This document shows, one piece after another, positions 42,981-55,151 of a stretch of 64,000 bases of DNA. Each line of letters begins with the position of its first letter. Position 1 is the stretch's first letter. A program made the position numbers and the translations under genes. The DNA is from Obelidium mucronatum (lineage: Eukaryota; Chytridiomycota; Chytridiomycetes; Chytridiales; Chytriomycetaceae). The stretch is taken from positions 288,179 through 352,178 of the forward strand of contig JAIVFH010000025.1 in assembly GCA_025765595.1 (NCBI GenBank), read 5' to 3'. The notes under the pieces were generated by a model, which searched no databases, was not told the origin of the DNA, and saw only the letters and a program-made list of their open reading frames with translations.

Positions 42981-44003
42981 ATGCCACTTGGATTCAAGGA
43001 AAAGATCGAAGAGAAGATTGAAGAGAAGATTGAAGAAAAGGTGCTAGAGACGATCCTGGAGCCATACGTTGGGGAGGAAATGGGCGACAAGATTGCAGAG
43101 TCGTTAGTCGAAGAGTTGAACGATGGCAAGACTGGAATTAATCTCGTGGAAGTGTATACGGAAGCGCATGGTAAGTGTACCATGAATGGTGCCTGATCGG
43201 ATGTTTGCTGAACCGTTGCAATGCAGCGCCTCCAAAGAAGCATGGATTCGATGCCTTTGTGGACAAGATCTCTCGCCCTCACGGTGAAAAGCCCCCAACC
43301 CCTCCTCCTGCTGATCCTGCACTGGCGCTTCTTCAGCATGCTCTTGGGGGCGAGCAAGAAGCCGGTATGTTTCAGACTCAACTCAGATTAAATTGCTAAT
43401 CGATGAAACCACCCGTTGAACAGCACCTCAGCCGCCTAAAAAGGAAAGTTTCTTTGAAAAGATTTTCCAGCAGGAAGAAGCGAAGCCTGCGCCTCCTCCC
43501 CCCAAGAAAGACCAGAATCTCCTTGAAGAGATTTTTCGCCCTGAAGAAGCAAAGCCTACCCCCGCTCCACAACCAAAGAAAGACGAAGGATTCTTTGGCA
43601 AAATTTTTGGCGGAAGTTCGGAACCTGGTGAGTGACCAAATGATTTCTGTCTCATCCACCATATTAAGAAATTTGCGTAGCTCCTCCTCCACCTCCACCA
43701 AAGAAGCCTGAGGGATTCTTTGATCAATTCACCCATCACGAAGAAGAAAAACCGACTCCTCCTCCACCCCCACCAAAGAAGGATGAAGGCTTCTTTGGAT
43801 TCTTCAAGCAACAAGAAGATGAAGCAACTCCTCCACCACCTCCTCCAAAGAAGGAAGAACCCAACTTTTTTGGGTTCCCATCATCCTCGTCTCACCCGCA
43901 GAACCATGTTTCGAAGCCTTCCGCAACTGCCCAACCTGTGGCTGCTGATAATCAGGAGTCCATTGCAGAAATGCTCCAAGAAACATTTTTAGGAAAGAAA
44001 TAG
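42981..44003 (+). CDS. Proline-rich repeat protein with PPPPKK..FF modules
   Basis: Four exons (42981-43170, 43227-43364, 43424-43627, 43681-44003) give about 284 residues. The N-terminus has a tandem IEEKIEEK repeat followed by an amphipathic segment (VLETILEPYVGEEMGDKI). From about residue 110 the protein consists of six or seven copies of a 20-26 residue module: a Pro run, KK, an acidic or Gly residue, then a paired aromatic and hydrophobic core (ESFFEKIFQQEE, EGFFGKIFGGSS, EGFFDQFTHHEE, EGFFGFFKQQED, EPNFFGFP). No known domain is recognised. The regular spacing suggests a multivalent binding protein, for example for SH3 or EVH1 domains or actin regulators. That is inference. Confidence 0.75.
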
Positions 44004-44061
44004 AAGTGCAAGTTTGAGCGGGTTTTATTTTATTTTTTTTTTGGAGAGAATAAAACAAGTA

Positions 44062-45483
44062 TCAGTTCGCAGAAGTTTTCCCACCTTCCAATCGTCGCTT
44101 CCCTTCCAAATACAACATGCATTCATCATACGATTTGGGAAGCACGCGATTCATGGTGTCTGATGGACCAACAGTTTGAAATGTGAACCAAAATTCATTG
44201 CTGAGGAAACGCCCTTCCTCCACAATTCGAACCACCTACAGTACAAAATCGATTAAAACCACATAACCACCAAATACTGAAGCAATGATAGCCTACATGT
44301 GCGCTAACTTTGACAACGACTTTCCCCTCAGCTGTTGCATACACTGCTTGGGCAGACAAATCCAAAACGGCTCCTATTTCGACTGGTTTACGGAATGTTA
44401 TATCGTCGAGCGCCAAAAATTGAAGTGGCCTCTTGCTGAATAAAGCACCGACAGCGTATCCAAGTTCAAATGCCAGTCGCATTAAATGACCGCCAAAGAT
44501 TTTGTTATGAAGGTTTCGATCTTGAGGAAACGTGAGAACCAAGTTCTGAAAGCGCGTTTCCTTCATCCAAATCACGTGAGCGGGTTTCAGCTTCGAAGGA
44601 CTTGGTTCCAGGTATTGCTGTGACTCAATATAGAGAGCATGGACTAATGCTAGTTCTGATGGCGTTGGAGGAGTATGTTGAAGGGACTGTTGCAAGGATG
44701 CTTGCTTTCGCGATTTGTGTTGGGCACCTTGTTCAAACAGATGCTTATCTGCCTCTGTCAAAATCAGCTGAGGTGCAGGAGAAGCTCTGCCTGAATCTGG
44801 ATCAAGAGAAACCATGATGAACTTGGCGGATAGAATGAGTTCCCCAGTCAAGGACGTGGCTGGCAGGGGAGTACGAAGATACTTGATTGATTCCATGTCT
44901 TCCTTCGAGATTCCACTGTCTGGAAGAATTGCCACTAACTTGATTGTCACCTCCATGGATGATTTGCCGACATCTGAGTGGTTTGGTTTTTGAGATGACG
45001 CGCGGAAGAAGCCGGATCTCCCACTCTATGGATTCACTTACACGTAACATGGCCGGAAAGGGATATGTCTCGATCCGTTGGAATTTCGTTTGTAAGCAAG
45101 TCCATGCGGTCGACGCTGGCTGATTGCAGATATATTGGTTAAAAGCCTGCAATGGGACAAGGAAAATGAGCAGTGGCAGACTGACCTGTTACCAATGCAA
45201 GGTCTTTCTCGGCACCAGCGCAATGAACATAAGATATATATCCAGCTAAAGCATCTAGATCCTCGAGCACTTTTCCAACGCGGATCTTGCCAAAGTGGCT
45301 CGAGTATTCATCACGAAGGTGTGTGTCAGTGCGGAAGGCGAGAAACACTTGGACAAACGAGTCTTGCATGTACTTTTCAGTCACTGGTTTTGTAGCATTC
45401 GAAGGGTCTCTTTTGGTGAGTTGGGCGAGACGTTGGTTGAATCGGTGGACCCAGAGTTTGTTGGTGAGAAGAGTGTCCGACAT
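44062..45483 (-). CDS. ACOT9-like acyl-CoA thioesterase, second paralogue
   Basis: Four exons (45483-45186, 45119-45042, 44973-44297, 44235-44062) give about 408 residues. The double hotdog architecture matches the gene at 22350-24000 closely: YVHCAGAEKDLALVT, ASVDRMDLLTNEIPTDRD, TYVGKSSMEVT, DRNLHNKIFGGHLMRLAFEL, LDDITFRKPVEIGA, LSNEFWFTF and SYDECMLYLEGKRRLEGG. The N-terminus (MSDTLLTNKLWVHRFNQRL) has no mitochondrial presequence, so it is probably cytosolic or peroxisomal. The C-terminus TSAN is not a clear PTS1. Intron positions differ in part from the first copy, and the two lie 20 kb apart, so the duplication is not recent. Confidence 0.9.
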
Positions 45484-45601
45484 TACTTGTTTTGCCTTGA
45501 AAAAATATTTTGGTACTCTGCCGGCTTTATTTCACGAAAACCGTCAGTGTAAATATCATTTTTCAAAAGTATCAACGAAAAGTGACCTTCTTTGTGAAAT
45601 T

Positions 45602-48206
45602 TCAATAATGATCTATGGAAAAAAGACATCAGCACCACCAATGAAGAAAGAAAATAACAAGTCACCTCCTCCGAAATCACGGCTAGGGCTGGACCTGCTC
45701 ATATCCCTCTGTGGGGAAGATTGTTTGCTCTTTGGCGTATTATGCAACGAAGCACTTGACGGTTGCATCCGATTCAGCAGCGCGCCATCAATCGGAATCT
45801 CCAAAAGAGCCATACTCCCTTTAATAACCCTCTTGAGCTTTGTTTCTGCCGACTTTCGCAAACACACTTCGTCTTCAAACTCTTTCTCCAATTGTCCAAT
45901 CCGCGACACAAGAGCATCACGTTTGGTTTTCAATCCTTCAATCGACTTTTCTTGGGCTTTGCATTTCTCGTCCAGTTGTTTCTCCGAGTGAGATAGAGTA
46001 TCTAGTTGAGTGTTGAGAGATGAGAGGGTCTCTTGCGCGTGGGTTAGCTTTTCGCGTGTTTCTTTGAGGATTGAGAGGAGTCTTGTGAAGATTCCGTCGA
46101 AATTGATTAATCTCGCTGGAAGTTTCGTTCCACCACTGCCACCACTGCTGTTTGCTTCTATTTGTTGTAGTAAATGGGCTTCCACTTGTAGGTGGTGCTC
46201 CGCTTTGATGTCAAACCATTCAGAGGCAATCAGTTCAATGTGGGCGTACTGCGAAGCGTAGTTGGTGTTGAGGGAATGAAGGTATTTGGATTCAACGGTT
46301 AGACGGGTAAATTCATTGGTAAGGGCATTATGAGCAGTTTGAAGTTGCGTATGTGTGGATTCGAGTTCGTGAGTGGAGGCATTATGTGCTGCTGTTGTGG
46401 TTTCGAGGGTTTGTTGTAAACTTGAGACGTCGGAGAGAGCTTTTTCGAGTCGCTTATCTTGTTCTAATAATTATTTGTTAATAACGGACAGACAGAAACA
46501 AAGAAAGAAAACACACCTTCAAGTCGAATTGCAGTCGCACTCATTCGTTGTTTCAATTCGTTGTTCTCGCCCAGAACTTTCACAAGCTCGTCAAAATCGA
46601 CCAAGCTTCTTTCCACTGTTTCATGTAAAGCCTTTACATGGCTTGATAGAGATTGTTTGTCTCCGTACTTTAAGCAGGACTCCATCGCCATGCCCTCCAC
46701 ATCCAAGGACCCATCCCCTGAATTCTCACTGTCGCCAATATTTTCTCCCTTGAGAGCTCGAATCACTTCCCTTGCTTTCGCATACTTTAGTTTCTCGTCT
46801 TCCAAAATAGTCTGCAATTCTTCCACCTCTCTTCTCAACTTTCCTACCTCCTCTGCGTTCCTCCCAGACACGCCTCCTCCTCCACCTCCTCCGGTCCCAC
46901 TCAATTCATCCACCATTCTTCTCAAAACTTCATTTTCACTCTTCCAGTCAGAAACAAGACCCTCCAAGGTAGCCTCCACCCCCTTCAACCGATTGCATTC
47001 AAACTCCAAACCCTTCATCTTATCCAAATACGGCTTAACATCCACCGCGCGCGTGTCCGGGTCTATGATGGGGGGTTCAGCCAGTTTCTCGGCAAGCGCT
47101 TCTTGAGCACTATAAGCCTCACGTTTCCAGTCATCTCGTTCCGACTGCGCGGTGACGGTTTCCTGGGCCAAGTATTCCATTTGGGTTTGGAGGGTTGTGA
47201 TTGTTTCTTGGACGGATTCTTTGAGGTGGTTGTAGGAGTCGAGTTCGGAGATGTAGAGGGTGCTTAGATCGGTAAGGAGTTTGAGGGTTTCTGGTGGGAT
47301 TTGGGGGGGTGGGGGAGGTGGTGCTGTGGGTGGGGATGTGGTGTATTGGTGGATTGTTTTGTCGAGGGTTGATAGGGCTGTGGTGAGGCTTGGGGGGATG
47401 GATGATGTTGTTGTTGAGCTTCGGGGATGGTTGTGGGTGTGGTTGGAGGAATAGTGTTGTGGTGGAGGCCGATTGGTTATTGTACTCAAGAACGCGTCAG
47501 AAAGGGAGTCAAGCATGTGTATTACATCTGATCGTGGAATACTGTTACTGATTGCATTTGCGCCATTTGAATGTAAATTTCTACTGCTTCCTGGCTCTAT
47601 TGTCCGAATCAAATCTTGCTTTCTTTTGAGAATATGGCCAAAGTCTGATTTCAAAGCTGAAAGAAGTAGTTCTTCGGGCCCGGGGATTGGAGGAAAATCA
47701 TCTTGAGTTCCAACACATTCATCAACAGGCATTTTATCTAATTTTGGTGGTTCTTGGACCTCATCTACGGCAGCGAGTAGCAGCGTTTCAAGTTCCATTG
47801 TACGTCCCCGCAGTCGTTTATTTTCGGCCGCTAGAATTGTGCATTGCGATGCGAGAGACTCTATTTCTAACGTTTGACGACGAAGTGGCAGCGTTGGATC
47901 ATGGTTTGACTGCGATAGTTGAGGTTGGTGTTGCCATTGTTGGAATGCTGGTGGCGTTTGATGTTGTGGAGGGAGTGGTGGTTGTGGTTGCGGTTGCGAC
48001 CTTTGCTCATATAAAGGTCCCGTATGCTGGAATAATAAATGTGACTTAGGGGCTGCCAGTAGATATTAAAAAGAGGAGAGAGAGAGAGAAACCTGAAATG
48101 CTGACTGCAGAGGATCACTTGAAAACTGAGCGCGATTGTCCTGAAATTGAGAGCTCCGGCGGTCAGGAGAAGAAGAAACAGCTGATGTAGTTTGTTTTGG
48201 AGCTGG

Positions 48207-48253
<47 letters not shown>

Positions 48254-48677
48254 GCTGTTGTTGTGTCCGGTGGGAAGATGTCACAAGAGAGGACGCAGGC
48301 GGAGGCTTGATGTCAATCAGAGTTGATACAAGAGCCGCCTTCTCAAAATGAAGCCTTCTGTTTTGCTCTTCCAAGGTTTTAAGAGATTCCCGCATTTGTT
48401 GTGTGCTGGCGTTTTGTTGGAGCAGATAGAGATGATCACGCGTTCCCGAGTCTGAAACTGGTGCTGGTTGCTGCTTATTTATTACAGCTGGCTTTGCGTC
48501 AAATACATGTGGATCTGAGAATATTGAGGATGAATTCTTGTTTTGAGGCGGAGCCACTTTGACAGGTAGTTCTGGAAGAGCGTGATGATGGTCCGACGAT
48601 TCATGAAGGGTTTTTGAAATAGTAGCGACTGTGTTGAGTAGCTGCTGTTTTCTGCTGCCAGCAGAAGCAGCTGTCAT
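45602..48677 (-). CDS. Large coiled-coil protein with polyglutamine tract
   Basis: Four exons (48677-48093, 48026-46517, 46463-45666, 45612-45602) give about 967 residues. Residues 1-190 are low complexity with a run of about 19 Gln encoded by the CAA/CAG repeat at 48209-48264. A His/Gln/Pro-rich section follows. From about residue 370 there are long heptad-rich segments (EEVGKLRREVEELQTILEDE; DALVSRIGQLEKEFEDEVCL) broken by Pro-rich and poly-Gly (GTGGGGGGG) spacers. The C-terminus is Ser/Pro/Arg-rich. Composition suggests a centrosomal or cytoskeletal scaffold, but I recognise no family. The last coding exon is only 11 nt (three residues plus stop); if it is wrong the protein ends a few residues later in the intron. 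Confidence 0.72.
48209..48264. repeat. CAA/CAG trinucleotide repeat (polyglutamine)
   Basis: On the plus strand a GTTGTT...GTTGCTGTT array of nearly 20 units encodes polyglutamine on the minus strand in the coiled-coil protein. CAA codons dominate, with one interrupting CAG. Confidence 0.85.
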
Positions 48678-48851
48678 TTGGTGTTAAACGTGGGACAACC
48701 CAAAAGAACTTGGGGAATGTTTTTATTTTTATTGTTATCACACATTGTCAACAATGGAAAGCGACAAAGGCGCGATCGATATCTTCCAACCAATTGGATA
48801 CACTTGTGTCGACTTTGAGCAGTTTCAGGCAGTCCTGGATAGGAATGCATC

Positions 48852-51767
48852 ATGTTATTTTTTCGCTTTTTGGGACATCACCGCACCATCAAGCTTCGCG
48901 CCCTGACTTCTCTAACCCCCGCCACCGCCCCAACCCGTCTCTTTCCGCTTCGTCTTCTTTCCACGACAATGGCGCAATCGCTGAAGCCCAAGTACTCGTA
49001 CGAATCCATCACTGCGGCCGCCGAGCAGCAGGACCTCGTGCTGCGCGGCGCCAAGGCCATGGCGCGCAGCGGCTACGCCTCGAGCGCCTCGAGCGCCTCG
49101 AGTGGCTCGAGCGCCTCGAGTGCGTCTGCTTCCAGCACACCGAAACCCGCAAACAACAACGCCAACAACAGCAACAACAACGCTGCCCCGTTCGCGTTCG
49201 CAGCAATCGCAGGCCGCGACGCCCAGGCGCACCAAGTCGCCGAGGCGCTGAAGGACATCAGGCGCCACGGCGGCTACAAGGTCGGCGCGCTGGCGCCCTC
49301 TTCAACGCCGCAAGCACAAGCACAACCACAACCACAACCACAAACTACGGACAACTCCGACATTGCCGTGCAGATCAGATCAGTCACCGAACGAATCAAG
49401 GTGCTCAAGTCCGAGAAGGCGGACAAGGCCCTGATTGACGAACAAGTGGCGTTGCTCAAAGAACTCAACCAGCGCAAGGCTGCCGGCGGTTCCGAAGATG
49501 CTTCAAAAAAGTTTGAGCTAAAGACTCCAAAGGTAAACTCGAGAGAGTCAGATTCTCCTGGAATAATGACAACGAAAAAAAAAAAAAAAAAAAAAAGGGT
49601 ACACGCGACTTCTCACCTGAAGAAATGGCCATCCGAGAGAAAATGTTTACAACAATCACATCCGTCTTCAAACGTCACGGAGCTGTCACTATCGACACTC
49701 CCGTCTTTGAACTCAAGGAGATTCTTACTGGAAAGTATGGTGAAGATTCCAAGCTCATTTACGACCTCAAAGACCAAGGGGGTGAGCTCTCATCTCTGCG
49801 CTACGACTTGACTGTTCCATTTGCTCGTTTCTTGGCCATGCACGGAATCTCAAACATCAAGCGATACCACATTGCCAAAGTATACCGTCGTGACAACCCA
49901 TCCGTCAACAAGGGGCGTATGAGAGAATTCTTCCAATGCGATTTTGATATTGCTGGAGAATATGGATCCATGATTCCAGACGCTGAAATTTTGAAGGTGG
50001 TTGTTGATGTTTTGGATGCCGTGGATATCGGAAAGTTCAAGATCAAGGTAAAATTTCTGATGCAGTCGGTTTTTTTTTGGAAGGCCGTGTGTCGTCTAAA
50101 GCGCTTTTTTTTTCCCTTTTTCTGTTTGTTTTTATAGATAAACCACAGAAAAATTCTTGACGGTATGTTTGAAGTCTGCGGTGTCCCTGCGGAAAAGTTT
50201 AGAGCCATCTCGTCTGCGGTTGACAAGTTGGACAAGTCTCCATGGGCTGAAGTCAAGAAGGAAATGGTTTCTGAGAAGGGTCTCGATGAAGAAGTAGCAG
50301 ACAGAATTGAACAATATGTCAAGCTCTGTGGTGAGGCAATTTCTCAATCGCCTATTCTTTTCTCAAACAATCGATTCATATCAGGTGCCGTTGAAATTTG
50401 TGATACACTTGAGGCGGACGCCAAATTCAGCTCCAGCAAACGCGCTATGGAAGGTGTTGCAGACATGCGCTTGCTCTTCAAGTACTTGGACCTCTTTGGA
50501 GTCAGCAACAAAATGTCCTTTGACTTGAGTCTCGCGAGAGGTTTGGACTACTACACTGGTGTAATTTACGAGGCTGTTTTCGAATCAAGTTGAGTCTTTT
50601 TATTTATTTATTTATTTATTCTTTTTACTTTCATCTCACCTCTTGGCCACCCGCCGTTTTTTTTAAAGCCTCCGATGAGACCAGTGGAGTCGGATCCATT
50701 GCAGCCGGAGGTCGTTACGATGAACTCGTTGGAATGTTTAGTCCAAGCGGAAAAAAGATTCCTTGTGTCGGAGTCTCTGTTGGAATCGAACGTGTCTTTG
50801 CCATCCTCCTTGCCAAAATGCGTGCAAACAAAGCCACCTCGAAGCCGCGCACAACTGCCACGGAAGTCTACCTAGTCGGTCTTGGGAACGGACACTTGGA
50901 AGACCGAATGAAACTCGCCAAGACACTGTGGGACAATGGTGTGGCTACTGAGTTCACATTCAAGGAAAAGCCCCGACGCGATGCTCAATTCAAGGTTGTT
51001 GGTGAAGAAGGAATTCCAGTGAGTATTGTGTTTGATGATGCCAAGTTTGGGGCTGGTAAAGTTCAGGTTGAGGATAATGTTGGCGAGGCGAAAGAAAAGG
51101 TTGTTGTGGAGTTGAAGGATGTTGTCAAGACTGTGGAAAAGTTTTTGGGACGTGGTGGTAGTGTTGGCGGTGCAGTTGTTGTTGTTGGGAAAGCATCCCG
51201 TTCGCGCAGCGCATCTCCAGCGAAACCTGCCGCCGCCGTACCGGCGGCCAAGAAGGCCGCGGAAGAAGATGACTTTGACCTGTTTGCTTCTGAAGACGAA
51301 GAAGAGGATGCGGAAAAGGCTGCCCTTGTTGCTCAGCGTCTCAAGGAGTACAATGAAAAGAAGGCTGCCAAACCAAAGCCTGTTGCCAAGTCCATGGTTA
51401 TTCTTGATGTTAAGCCGTGGGATGATGAAACTGATATGAAGGCGTTGGAAGCGAATGTACGAGGTATTGAGATGCCAGGCCTTGTCTGGGGAACTTCTAA
51501 GCTGGTTGCCATTGGATGTAAGTTGATGAATTCATTTTTTTATTTTGACTGTTTATTTATGTGGTATTTGATTATTTGTAGATGGAATCAAGAAGCTCCA
51601 GATCACTGCTGTAGTAGAAGACGATAAGGTATTTTTTTTCTTTCTGGAGACAGTGATGTTAACCCTTGTTTTAATGACAGGTTGGAGTGGACGACTTGAG
51701 TGAAAAAATTGAGCAATTTGACGAGTTTTGCCAGTCTGTGGATGTTGCTTCTTTCAACAAGTTATAA
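48852..51767 (+). CDS. HTS1: Histidyl-tRNA synthetase fused to eEF1B guanine-exchange domain
   Basis: Seven exons (48852-49532, 49598-50047, 50138-50330, 50385-50588, 50669-51517, 51582-51628, 51681-51767) give about 836 residues in one frame. Residues 1-39 look like a mitochondrial presequence; Met40 (ATG 48969) would start a cytosolic form, as in yeast HTS1. A WHEP-like helix pair lies at about 175-215. The class II core has [10 protein letters not shown], motif 2 ([20 protein letters not shown]), His[14 protein letters not shown], and motif 3 [10 protein letters not shown]. The anticodon-binding domain ends near residue 690. Without a stop the same exon continues into an acidic eEF1B-like region ([16 protein letters not shown]) and a full eEF1B GEF domain ([44 protein letters not shown]). 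It would both charge tRNA-His and recharge eEF1A with GTP. Confidence 0.9.
49576..49596 (+). repeat. A homopolymer abutting a 3' splice site in HisRS intron 1
   Basis: About 21 A residues lead directly into the G of the AG acceptor at 49596-49597. The intron has no polypyrimidine tract next to its 3' splice site. Confidence 0.75.
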
Positions 51768-51846
51768 GTATTTTTTAGGTGTACAAAGTGCCCAATAAAG
51801 TGATGCTGCATAATGCCATAACGATTCTTAATATTTACGGGTCCCT

Positions 51847-54800
51847 TTATTTCCTGTGTCGTTTCCTGAACTCTGCACTCAATCCACCTCTTTGCTGCTC
51901 TATATATGCCATGTTATCAGCACCACTCAGTGACTTCATGGACGCAGCAGTTTGAGAAAACCTGGAACCACTGCTGGATCCTCCTCCTCCTCCGCCAGTA
52001 TATAAGCCGATCGCATCTTCATCCTCTACTTCTTCTTCAAACTGGCTGAGATCAATCATATCGTTCGAAACTAGAATGGTTGCCAATAGCTCCAGCCTTT
52101 CGTTGATGGTTCGGTATACTAATGGCGCAACGGTATCCATTCCTTCCATTTTTGTGATTATATCATAAGAATACCCTGATATTTTTTTTAAGTAGCTGAA
52201 TCACAAAAAAATACAAAAACAAAGAAATAACAAAAAAAAACCTTGATCAATCAGAAACTGCTGTCGCTTTGCACAGTAATATACTTCCTCCGTATCTCTG
52301 CTGACAAGGGTATAAAAGAAGGAGTTGTACCCATCATCCCCGCCACCGCCGCCTGTTCCTTTTTTGGCACGGAGAATTCGTCCTAATCTTTGCGCTTCCT
52401 GTCGACGGGAGCCGTAATGGGAGGATATTTGAATCAGACATGATGCCTCTGGTATATCAATGGATGTGTCTCCAACTTTTGAGAGGAAAATGGTATTCAG
52501 GGACGGGTTGTACTAAAGAGTGCGTTTTTAGTATTTTTTTTTTCCAACCAAAAAGGAACAGCTGTGTACCTTAAATTGTTGAAGCGTTCGTAAACGATCA
52601 GCTGTCGACGAGCCACCATAGATGTAAGGCCGATTCAGCTTTGTGGCATAATGCTAAATAAAAATTAGATTTTGGTTTGGTTTTGGACAAAACCCCCACC
52701 TTCAGGGCAAACACATTATCCGAAAATACAATGACCTTGTCCCCACGCTGCTCGTGAAAATCAATCAAATACTGACATGCTTGGATCTTGTTTGGGTTCA
52801 TGACGTAGAGTAATTGTCGTTTTCTATGGAAAGACAAATTAAAAATTAAAAATTAAAAATAAAAAATAAAAAATAAAAAATAAAACCTTGAACTCTGTCC
52901 CAAATACTCCTTATAAAATTCTTTCGTCATTGTGCACCAAACCTCTGAACATCTCACATTCGCAATGTGCCCCTTCTTTGCTAAATCCAACCAATTGGCT
53001 TCATACAATTTCGGGCCAATTAAATAGTTCAAGTTTCCAATTTTATCGTCTTCTCGTACAAGTGTTGCTGTTAACCCTAGCTTCGAATGCGCCGCTACAA
53101 TTGTCAGCACTTTACGAAACATTTCCGCCGGAACAACGTGCACTTCATCAAGGATCAAAAGCCCCCATTCGCGCGAGCAGATATAATCCATCATTTTTTG
53201 AGCATCATAGGCGCGTTTGCTCGAGAAAGTTACCATAGTGTACGTTGATATTAGAATACCATTATCGTTTGCAAGCTATGCCGAAAATAAAAAAAAGGGA
53301 GTCAACACCAAAACCAACATAATTCAAAATCAGAAACGAAACGAACCAGTTCCTTATGCTGAGAAGTAAATTTTGCAACTTCATTATCCTTTATATTCGT
53401 CCAACTCCGAAACTCACGGGCCCATTGCTCCACACTCACGGCACTTGTACACAGAACCAGCACTCTTTTTTTAACGGTGCATGCTGCAGTAACACCAACA
53501 AGGGTTTTCCCGGCACCGCAAGGCAATACGATAATTCCACTTCTAGCTCTGCCGTTACCAAACATTTTGTTCAAACTCTTTTCCTGATATGGACGCAGAA
53601 TCGCAGCTGGACGCAACGAAATATCCAGCGTGGGGAGAGTGTTGTCGTTCCTAAAGTCGTATTCTTCCAGGATGGGGAAACCCTTGTCACTACATGCCTT
53701 TCGAACGTGTTCAGACTGAAGACGATTGATTTCAAAAGAGGAAATGAGAGTTGGGTTGTTTGGATTATTCGTGAGGGAAGAAGTTGGATCTGTGATTGAC
53801 CGAATGTCCAGGTTAAGCAAGTCCTCTGGAGTTTTATCCAAGTCTGACAGGGGTATAGGTGGTGCCAAATCAACACCGATTGGTTGAACAGTATCTATTG
53901 GTGTGCTAGGGTTCTCGCTGGTAGGATGTGTGGGTGGATTCGCTTCAGCTGTGGCTGAATTAGCTGCAGGTCTGGATCCTCCATCTAAAAGAGCATTCAG
54001 TTTCTCCAGCTCTTGTGGATCAATGTTCTCAAACGGATCATCCATAACATCAAACGGATCTTCATCTTCGTCAAAAAGATCAATATAGTCCTTATCAATA
54101 GCCGCATATTCTGCTGATAGTGATGATGGCCCAACCGTAGTGGGGGCTGTTGATTTTGGTGCTGATGAAGTATTCATAGAGGCAGGAGCATACGCGGGAG
54201 CAATATTGGTCGTAGATATGGCGGTCGAAGCAGATGATGGACGACCAGAAGCACTGGTCGTCGGACCCACTGTTGGTCTGGTGAACGTAACAGGCACAAA
54301 TGTTTGAACTCGAGTCATGAACCCATGAATTTGGTCCACGATGACGCCCTCGTCGCCAGATCCAGACGGATTCATGGACGACAAATTTTGGGAATCAGGC
54401 AGCAATACACGCGCATCTGAAATAACTTTGTCTTGTAACAGCAGTCGCAGTACATCTGGGAATGCGCTCTCGACATATTGATGATTGTCTTTTAGAACTA
54501 ATTTAACTTTCCCGTAGCTTTTGGTATGCAGGCGGATGAAAGCAATTAGTCGTTCGGGTATCTCCGTTTTACAAAGTTTGTTGAGTACGGATATAATCGA
54601 GTCTGCTTGAATGCCGACGCTAGTAGTACTATCAAGTCAATACAGCTGATATGAAGTTTATACAAGCAAACCTGACTGCTGCGTAAAGGGAGTATTCAGT
54701 AAGAATGTATTCGTGAATCAGCTTTGGACGAGAAACGGGTTCCGCCACTACAACAGTTTCAGCGAAATGAAAAGCAAGACAAAGGGGTTAAATCAACTCG

Positions 54801-55151
54801 AAGCACTGCACCAGCAACGAGAAAGTCCACAGCCTGGTCCGCAATTGGCGAAAACGCCTCCAGCCACAAGCGACCTCGTTCGTCAGCAACAATTGGACGC
54901 AGCAAATGGTCGCTCTTCAGATTCAAATCGAGAAACGGAAGAAATGATTGCTCTTGTTCGACTTGTTCTTCTTGCTCTTCATCTTGTTCTTGTTCTGCTT
55001 CCTCATCCTCCTCATCTTCAACTTCTTCACCGTGTTCAATGTGGACACTTCCTTCTTCATCGCTAAACAGCGGCTCTTCATCGACGGTTTCCGGTTCCTT
55101 TTCGCTTTCAGGTTCAGGCCTTAACCGCTTGCTGCGTCTGGTGGGAGCCAT
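51847..55151 (-). CDS. SSL2: TFIIH helicase XPB/Ssl2
   Basis: Eight exons (55151-54812, 54747-54672, 54628-53347, 53275-52887, 52823-52700, 52653-52570, 52512-52242, 52175-51847) give about 964 residues. After an acidic, disordered N-terminus come the damage-recognition-like domain ([32 protein letters not shown]) and the SF2 helicase core: [20 protein letters not shown], Walker A LPCGAGKT, Walker [33 protein letters not shown], and motif [23 protein letters not shown] is a DNA translocase of TFIIH that opens promoters and acts in nucleotide-excision repair. A long insertion (about residues 240-340, Thr/Ser/Pro-rich) precedes the core. The convergent HisRS-eEF1B gene stops 79 bp away; the divergent BBS4 start is 38 bp away. 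Confidence 0.95.

Noticed and set aside
42972..42983. GTG at 42972 as start of the repeat protein
   Set aside because: An ATG nine bases later gives the same protein; nuclear genes rarely start at GTG.
43396..43814. Arg/Phe/Leu-rich antisense frames over the proline-rich gene
   Set aside because: They are complements of the Pro/Lys/Glu repeats; the sense strand has matching introns and a good start and stop.
48852..49268. Arg-rich and Leu-rich antisense frames over the HisRS N-terminus
   Set aside because: They are GC-block shadows of the HisRS exon and have no family features.
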